From the NCBI GenBank assembly GCA_021162935.1, contig JAGGXR010000044.1, forward strand, positions 1 through 64,000: a stretch of DNA of 64,000 bases, in the 5' to 3' direction. The position numbers were made by a program, and so were the translations under genes. Under the pieces are notes generated by a model. It saw only the letters and a program-made list of their open reading frames with translations. It was not told the origin of the DNA and searched no databases. This stretch comes from Deltaproteobacteria bacterium (GTDB lineage Bacteria > Myxococcota_A > Polyangia > HGW-17 > SLPX01). Positions 58,954 to 64,000 of the stretch are shown piece by piece (positions within the stretch are counted from its first letter, which is position 1; each line of letters starts with the position of its first letter).

Positions 58954-59075
58954 CAGCAACTTGCTTCCAAACCGACTTTTTCTTTCAAATCACGGTTGCC
59001 CCCCAAGGCGCGGGTTCCATTGTTCCTACTCGAACCGATGCATCTCCCACTGACGATCGACGATGAGGTGACCAA

Positions 59076-60974
59076 ATGGGCGAGTCAATTGTTCAGAAAA
59101 TTCTTTCCCAACATGTCGCAGACGGCTCTGTGGTTCCGGGTCAGGAAATTGGTCTGGTGATCGACCAATGCCTGACCCAGGACTCCACGGGCACCATGGC
59201 CTGGCTCGAATTCGAGGTCCTGGACCTGGAACGGGTCCAGGCACCGCTGGTCGTGTCGTACAACGACCACACATCCCTGGCTTTCAAGGGAGAATCCAGC
59301 GACGACCACATGTTCCTCCAAACGTCCGCATCCCACTTTGGCGCTCTGTATTCCAAAGCCGGAAACGGAGTCTGTCATCAACTCCAGTACGAACGGTTCG
59401 CCGTCCCGGGCAAAACCCTCCTCGGCTCGGATTCCCACACCCCGACCTGTGGCAGCCTCGCCATGATGGCCATCGGGGCCGGCGGCATGGACGTGGCCGT
59501 GGCCATGGGAGGTGGCTTTTTCTACATGACGGTGCCGAAAGTCATCAAGGTCGAACTGACTGGCCGCCTCCCGTGGGGCTCGTCGGCCAAGGATGTCATC
59601 CTGCATCTCCTTCGGGAAATCTCGGTCAAGGGAGGCGTGGGGTTCATTCTCGAATACGACGGACCGGGCGTCGAAACCCTGTCCATTCCTGAACGGGCCA
59701 CCATCACGAACATGGGAGCCGAAACCGGAGCGACCACGTCCATCTTTCCATCCGACGAGGTGACCCATGACTTCATGACGGCCCAGGGCCGAGGGGACCA
59801 ATGGAAGCCCCTCTGCGCCGACCCAGACGCTGTGTACGACAAGGTGATCCACATCGATCTGTCCCAAATGCGGCCCCTGGTGGCCATGACCGGCATGCCG
59901 GACAACGTCAAGGACATGATCGAGGTGGCCGGCACGCACCTCGACCAGGTCTACATCGGATCCTGCACGAACGGCAGCTATCGAGACCTCCAAATCGCGG
60001 CCAAACTCCTCAAGGGACGCCACGTCGCCCCCACGTTGGACTGCATCGTGTCTCCCGGATCTCGGCAGGCAGAACAGATGCTCCTCCAGGACGGCAGCAT
60101 CGAAACCTTCATCGAGGCAGGAGTCAGGGTGATCGAACCTGGCTGCAACGCCTGCATCGGCATCGGATTCGTGCCGGGCAACGGGCACCTGTCCCTGCGC
60201 ACCGTGAATCGCAACTGGGTGGGTCGTGGCGGCACAAACAAGGGATACCTGGCCCTGTCCAGCGTGGAAACGGCCGTGGCCTCGGCCATCGCTGGCTGCA
60301 TCGCCGACCCGAGCAAGCTTCCACAGGTCTCCTACGAAGAGCGGCCCTACGTCATCGACACCCTGCTATTTCTCGAACCAGAAGGCCCGAAGGTCGCCAT
60401 CAGACGCAGCCCGAACATCGTAGCCATCAAGCCTCAGAAGCCCATGGGTGACCGACTGACCGGCCGGGTCCTGCTCAAGGTCGCAGACGGCATCTCCACC
60501 GACGACATCCTGCCAGCAGGGCCCCTGACCCAGCATCTTCGGTCCAACCTGCCCGCAATCGCTCAGTTCGTGTTCCACTATCAGGATCCGACTTTCGCCA
60601 AACGGGCCGCAGAGGCGGGAGGCGGCTTCATCGTGGGCGGCGAAAACTACGGACAGGGCTCCTCGCGGGAGCACGCGGCCCTGGGCCCGTGGCAACTCGG
60701 AATCAAGGCGGTCCTGGCGCGCTCCTTTGCGCGCATCCACTGTTCCAATCTGGTCAACGCAGGCATCTTGCCCCTCCAGTGCGACACGGGCGACATCGAC
60801 CAAGAAGACGAGCTGATCATCGAACTGTCCAACCTGTCGCCGGGCAAGCCAATGCGCGTCGAAAACAGGACCAAGGGACGTCAGATGGACGCCACCCCGA
60901 TCCTCACCAAGCGTCAGGCCGAAATCGTCCAGTCAGGCGGACTGCTGGCCTACACCCGACAACGACACGGATGA
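59076..60974 (+). CDS. Aconitate hydratase (bacterial about 640-residue type)
   Basis: This 632-residue [4Fe-4S] enzyme interconverts citrate and isocitrate. The iron-sulfur cysteines appear in [12 protein letters not shown] and PGCNACIG. Substrate-site motifs are [20 protein letters not shown] and the C-terminal swivel domain from about residue 465 ([21 protein letters not shown]). The length matches the compact family found in many anaerobes and deltaproteobacteria rather than E. coli AcnA or AcnB. GAGGTGA precedes the ATG. It leads a cluster with isocitrate dehydrogenase (34-base gap) and ATP-citrate lyase, so its role is tied to citrate/isocitrate flow in either direction. Confidence 0.95.
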   Translation: MGESIVQKILSQHVADGSVVPGQEIGLVIDQCLTQDSTGTMAWLEFEVLDLERVQAPLVVSYNDHTSLAFKGESSDDHMFLQTSASHFGALYSKAGNGVCHQLQYERFAVPGKTLLGSDSHTPTCGSLAMMAIGAGGMDVAVAMGGGFFYMTVPKVIKVELTGRLPWGSSAKDVILHLLREISVKGGVGFILEYDGPGVETLSIPERATITNMGAETGATTSIFPSDEVTHDFMTAQGRGDQWKPLCADPDAVYDKVIHIDLSQMRPLVAMTGMPDNVKDMIEVAGTHLDQVYIGSCTNGSYRDLQIAAKLLKGRHVAPTLDCIVSPGSRQAEQMLLQDGSIETFIEAGVRVIEPGCNACIGIGFVPGNGHLSLRTVNRNWVGRGGTNKGYLALSSVETAVASAIAGCIADPSKLPQVSYEERPYVIDTLLFLEPEGPKVAIRRSPNIVAIKPQKPMGDRLTGRVLLKVADGISTDDILPAGPLTQHLRSNLPAIAQFVFHYQDPTFAKRAAEAGGGFIVGGENYGQGSSREHAALGPWQLGIKAVLARSFARIHCSNLVNAGILPLQCDTGDIDQEDELIIELSNLSPGKPMRVENRTKGRQMDATPILTKRQAEIVQSGGLLAYTRQRHG

Positions 60975-61008
60975 CACCACAACCCCAATCCCTTTGAGGA
61001 AAGGAACC

Positions 61009-62226
61009 ATGAGCAAAATCAAAGTGAAGAACACGATCGTGGAGATGAACGGCGACGAGATGACCCGGATCATCTGGAACCTCATCAAGAAAACGCTGAT
61101 CCTCTCCTACCTGGATGTCAAGCTCGAGACCTACGACCTTGGGCTCGACCATCGCAACGAAACCGGCGATCAGGTCACCATCGACGCGGCCCAGGCCATC
61201 AAAAAGCACAAGGTCGGGGTCAAGTGCTCCACCATCACGCCAGACGAAGGACGGGTCAAAGAATACCAACTCACCAAACAATGGAAGTCCCCAAACGGAA
61301 CCATCCGCAACTACCTCAAGGGCACAATCTTCCGCAAACCGATCATCGTCAAGAACATCAGGCCCCACGTGTGCGGCTGGAAGAAACCCATCATCGTGGG
61401 ACGACACGCCTTCGGAGACCTCTACCGCAGCCAGGAACTGCGCATTCCGGAACCAGGTGTGACCACCCTGTGCTACACACCAAACTCCAGGCCGGACTGG
61501 AGCCAAAGCGTCAAGCTCTTCGAGTTCTCCCAACCAGGCATCATCATGGGACTGCACAACACCGACAAATCCATCCAAGACTTCGCCGCCACATGCATGA
61601 ACTACGCCTTGAGCGAAAAGATGGACCTGTGGTTTTCGGTGAAAGACACGATTTCGAAGACCTACCACAGACACTTCAAACAGATCTTCGCCGAAGTGTT
61701 CGAAGGATACCACGCCCGCTTCGAGGAAGCGGGGATCAACTATCGATACCTGCTCATCGACGACGCCGTGGCCCAAGTCATCAAAAGTAAAGGTGGTTTT
61801 ATCTGGGCGCTGCGCAACTACGACGGCGACGTCATGTCGGACATGGTCGCGGCCGGATTCGGATCGCTGGGCATGATGACGAGCGTGCTCGTCTCGCCCA
61901 CCGGAGCATTCGAGTACGAGGCGGCCCACGGCACCGTGAAACGCCACTTCTACGAGTACAAGAAGGGCAATCCCACGAGCACGAACTCGGTGGCCTCCAT
62001 TTTCGCTTGGACCGGCGCCATACGCAAACGAGGTGAACTGGACGAGACCCCCGACGTGGTGCACTTCGCCGACGTCCTCGAGGAAACCGTGATCGACCTG
62101 ATTGAACAGGGTGTGGTCACCAAGGACCTGACACATCTCATTCAGCCGTCAATCACGAAATACGAAACCACTGAAAGCTTTCTCGAAAAAATTGCGACGA
62201 ACCTGGACCGGAGGCTCAACGGATAA
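61009..62226 (+). CDS. icd: NADP-type isocitrate dehydrogenase, eukaryote-like
   Basis: This 405-residue product interconverts isocitrate and 2-oxoglutarate. It resembles the homodimeric eukaryotic-type NADP-IDH (IDH1/IDH2 group) rather than E. coli Icd: [71 protein letters not shown] and [13 protein letters not shown] specificity is expected of this group, from T-V-K-R-H, although the enzyme has not been tested. GAGGAAAGGAACC precedes ATG 61009; a GTG-like start at 60994 is less likely. It is between aconitase and ATP-citrate lyase, as in a citrate-2-oxoglutarate cassette, and is reversible with CO2. Confidence 0.95.
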   Translation: MSKIKVKNTIVEMNGDEMTRIIWNLIKKTLILSYLDVKLETYDLGLDHRNETGDQVTIDAAQAIKKHKVGVKCSTITPDEGRVKEYQLTKQWKSPNGTIRNYLKGTIFRKPIIVKNIRPHVCGWKKPIIVGRHAFGDLYRSQELRIPEPGVTTLCYTPNSRPDWSQSVKLFEFSQPGIIMGLHNTDKSIQDFAATCMNYALSEKMDLWFSVKDTISKTYHRHFKQIFAEVFEGYHARFEEAGINYRYLLIDDAVAQVIKSKGGFIWALRNYDGDVMSDMVAAGFGSLGMMTSVLVSPTGAFEYEAAHGTVKRHFYEYKKGNPTSTNSVASIFAWTGAIRKRGELDETPDVVHFADVLEETVIDLIEQGVVTKDLTHLIQPSITKYETTESFLEKIATNLDRRLNG

Positions 62227-62268
62227 CCAACGTTCCCGAAAAACATTTTTTGAGGAGACATCCCTATC

Positions 62269-63534
62269 ATGGCAAGAAAAGGTATTCGTGAATACGACGC
62301 CAAACGCATCTTGGCCAAAGCTCTGGCGGACCAACCAGCCCAAGTGGCGCTCGTGAGCCCAGAAGGCCGCCTCACATCCATGGTCGGCGACCACCCATGG
62401 CTCAAGGACCACCGCCTCGTGGTCAAGCCCGACCAACTGTTCGGAAAGCGGGGAAAACATGGGCTCATCGCCGTGGACCTCGACCTCGCAGCCGCCGACG
62501 CATGGATCGAAAAACGAGCGGGCACCGAGGTCACCGTGGGCAGCATCACCGGCACCCTGACCCACTTTCTCGTCGAGCCCTACCGACCCCACGAAATGGA
62601 GTACTACGCGGCCATGCGCACGACCATGGAGGGCGACCGGATCTACCTGTCGGCCAAGGGCGGCGTGGACGTGGAAGAGAACTGGGACCAGGTCACGACC
62701 CTGGAAATCCCTGTCGGATCCGACCTGGATCGTGCCGCGCTGCGCAGCCGCGCCGCAGATCTCTTTGCGAACGAACACGTCGAACTCATGGCGCGCTGGG
62801 TGGCCGATCTCTATGACCTGTTCGTTCAGGGTCACTTTGCCTACCTGGAGATCAACCCTCTGACCATCGTAAACGGCGTGGTCCACCCCCTCGACACGGT
62901 CGCCAAGGTAGACGACACCGCCGAGTTCGAGGCCAGGGACGTCTGGGGCGATCTCGAATTTCCCACGCCGTTCGGGCGTTCGTTCAGCCCGGAAGAACAG
63001 CACATTGCCGACCTGGACGCCCGGACCGGCGCCTCGCTCAAACTGTCGATCCTGAACCCGGACGGCATCATCTGGACCATGGTGGCCGGCGGCGGCGCCT
63101 CGGTCATCTACGCCGACACCATCTCGGACCTGGGCCATGGCCATGAACTCGCCAACTACGGCGAGTACTCGGGCAACCCGAACCGCGAGATGACCCACCA
63201 GTACGCGGTCACCATCTTGGACCTGATGACCCGCAACAAGGATCCCAAAGGACGTAAGAAGGTGCTCCTCATCGGCGGCGGAATCGCCAACTTCACCGAT
63301 GTGGCCAAGACCTTCACCGGCATCATCGAGGCGTTGCGTGAGTATGCGTCCAAACTGAGACGAATCGGGGTCGAAATCTACGTCCGCCGGGGCGGTCCGA
63401 ATTACAAGACCGGACTCAAGCTCATGCGCGCCCTGGGCGACGAACTGGACCTTCCCATCCACGTCTACGGACCGGAGACCCACATGACCCATATCGTCAC
63501 CTTGTCCCTGCAGCACATGGGAGGTGCCCAATGA
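62269..63534 (+). CDS. aclA: ATP-citrate lyase subunit A (succinyl-CoA synthetase beta-like)
   Basis: This 421-residue protein is close in length and motif order to the plant/fungal two-subunit ACL type (ACLA): MARKGIREYDAKRIL, VVKPDQLFGKRGKHGL, VEPYRPHEMEYY, EENWDQV, LEINPLTIV, PFGRSFSPEE, TMVAGGGASVIYADT, and GGGIANFTDVAKTF. The N-terminal ATP-grasp part supplies phosphate for citryl-CoA formation. With the next gene it cleaves citrate with ATP and CoA into acetyl-CoA and oxaloacetate. GAGGAG precedes the ATG at a long spacing of about 10. Its TGA overlaps the ATG of the second subunit. Confidence 0.93.
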   Translation: MARKGIREYDAKRILAKALADQPAQVALVSPEGRLTSMVGDHPWLKDHRLVVKPDQLFGKRGKHGLIAVDLDLAAADAWIEKRAGTEVTVGSITGTLTHFLVEPYRPHEMEYYAAMRTTMEGDRIYLSAKGGVDVEENWDQVTTLEIPVGSDLDRAALRSRAADLFANEHVELMARWVADLYDLFVQGHFAYLEINPLTIVNGVVHPLDTVAKVDDTAEFEARDVWGDLEFPTPFGRSFSPEEQHIADLDARTGASLKLSILNPDGIIWTMVAGGGASVIYADTISDLGHGHELANYGEYSGNPNREMTHQYAVTILDLMTRNKDPKGRKKVLLIGGGIANFTDVAKTFTGIIEALREYASKLRRIGVEIYVRRGGPNYKTGLKLMRALGDELDLPIHVYGPETHMTHIVTLSLQHMGGAQ

Positions 63535-64000
63535 ACGAGCATACCCTTTTCGACGGGAACACGCAGGCCCTCATCTTCGGGCTCCAGGCCAACGCCATCC
63601 AGCGAATGCTCGACTTCGACCAGGCCTGCGGCCGCAAGACGCCGTCGGTCGCGGCCGTGATCAACGAAAACCGGGACGGCTTCCACAAAGTATTCTGGCA
63701 AAACAGCGAAATCCTGTTGCCGATGTACCGCACCATCGCGGAGGCCTGCCGCAGGCACCCGAAAGCGGACGTGCTCATCAACTTCGCCTCGTTCCGCTCG
63801 GCCTTTCGCACCTCCATGCAGGCGCTCGGCGAGCAGAGCATCCGTACGCTGGTGATCATCGCCGAAGGCGTGCCGGAACGCCGCAGCCGTGAACTGCGCC
63901 ACCGAGCCCAGCAAAACGGCCAGGTCATCATCGGCCCGGCAACCGTGGGCGGCATCGTGGCCGGTGCCTTCAAGATCGCCAACACGGGGGGCACGTTGGA
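63531..64000 (+). CDS. aclB: ATP-citrate lyase subunit B (cut by the window end)
   Basis: The first 156 residues are visible and match the N-terminus of the second ACL subunit: NTQALIFGLQANAIQRMLDF, CGRKTPSVAAVIN, INFASFRSAFRTSMQAL, IIAEGVPERRS, and IIGPATVGGIVAGAFKI. In the family the phosphohistidine site and the citrate-synthase-like domain lie further on, beyond the window. GGGAGGTG precedes ATG 63531, which overlaps the aclA stop by 4 bases, giving 1:1 coupled translation. The protein is expected to reach about 600 residues; an intact 3' part cannot be checked here. Confidence 0.93.
   Translation, partial: MNEHTLFDGNTQALIFGLQANAIQRMLDFDQACGRKTPSVAAVINENRDGFHKVFWQNSEILLPMYRTIAEACRRHPKADVLINFASFRSAFRTSMQALGEQSIRTLVIIAEGVPERRSRELRHRAQQNGQVIIGPATVGGIVAGAFKIANTGGTL

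Overview
The window is about 60% GC and densely packed with genes on both strands. It looks like a Gram-negative bacterium related to Myxococcota/Bradymonadota (old 'Deltaproteobacteria'). The markers are extracellular cysteine-rich repeats of the E-x-C-D-D-G-N type, a MYXO-CTERM-like sorting tail, Hanks-type Ser/Thr kinases fused to accessory domains, an MglA-like GTPase, PilZ, and many lipoproteins. The species cannot be named from sequence alone. By eye the + strand is C-rich over most of the window whichever strand codes, as expected of one replichore; 40.24-42.59 kb breaks that pattern.

Layout. 0-8.6 kb: a HEAT-like exported protein (3' end outside the window), a TerB-like protein, a giant SecA, a NUDIX-purine nucleoside phosphorylase fusion and a small membrane protein. 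8.7-19.6 kb: a short-chain dehydrogenase, an STT3-like GT-C membrane protein coupled to truD, a secreted phosphatase-like protein, an unknown gene, a three-gene operon of exported proteins, and an acidic protein paired with a KOW-domain protein. 19.7-31.5 kb: a zinc-ribbon (pseudo)kinase, a second GT-C protein, an unknown protein with a possible nuclease fold, a large Cys-rich lipoprotein, a response regulator overlapping a toroid-like lipoprotein, and a zinc-ribbon membrane protein. 31.6-39.3 kb: a triple DsbA-like protein, a third GT-C protein, a hybrid histidine kinase and a small zinc-ribbon protein. 39.3-43.4 kb: an outer-membrane-like protein, then a probable inserted segment carrying a beta-helix MYXO-CTERM protein and an ISKra4-type transposase remnant. 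43.4-53.2 kb: cysteine desulfurase, a Cys-rich/PPC lipoprotein, a PD-(D/E)XK-like protein, an operon of MglA-like GTPase, M15-like peptidase and Ser/Thr kinase, and a secreted trypsin-like protease. 53.6-58.8 kb: dnaG-rpoD, then a divergent PilZ gene. 59-64 kb: aconitase, eukaryote-type NADP isocitrate dehydrogenase and the two subunits of ATP-citrate lyase (the second cut by the window end).

Themes. The strongest novelty is SecA, which carries about eight divergent copies of the segment found once in ordinary SecA (x-C-P...W-D-x-x-G-L) and reaches 1553 residues. The aconitase-IDH-ATP-citrate lyase cassette holds the citrate/2-oxoglutarate steps of a reductive TCA cycle, or of ATP-dependent citrate cleavage. 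Several enzyme folds have lost key residues: a kinase without its N-lobe lysine, an alpha/beta hydrolase with Gly for the nucleophile Ser, a thioredoxin domain with CPFS, and a PD-(D/E)XK protein with Asn for Lys. A 12-base homopolymer inside the signal sequence of the secreted protease is a possible switch, and a dispersed repeat of about 50 bp surrounds rpoD. No rRNA, tRNA or CRISPR array was found.
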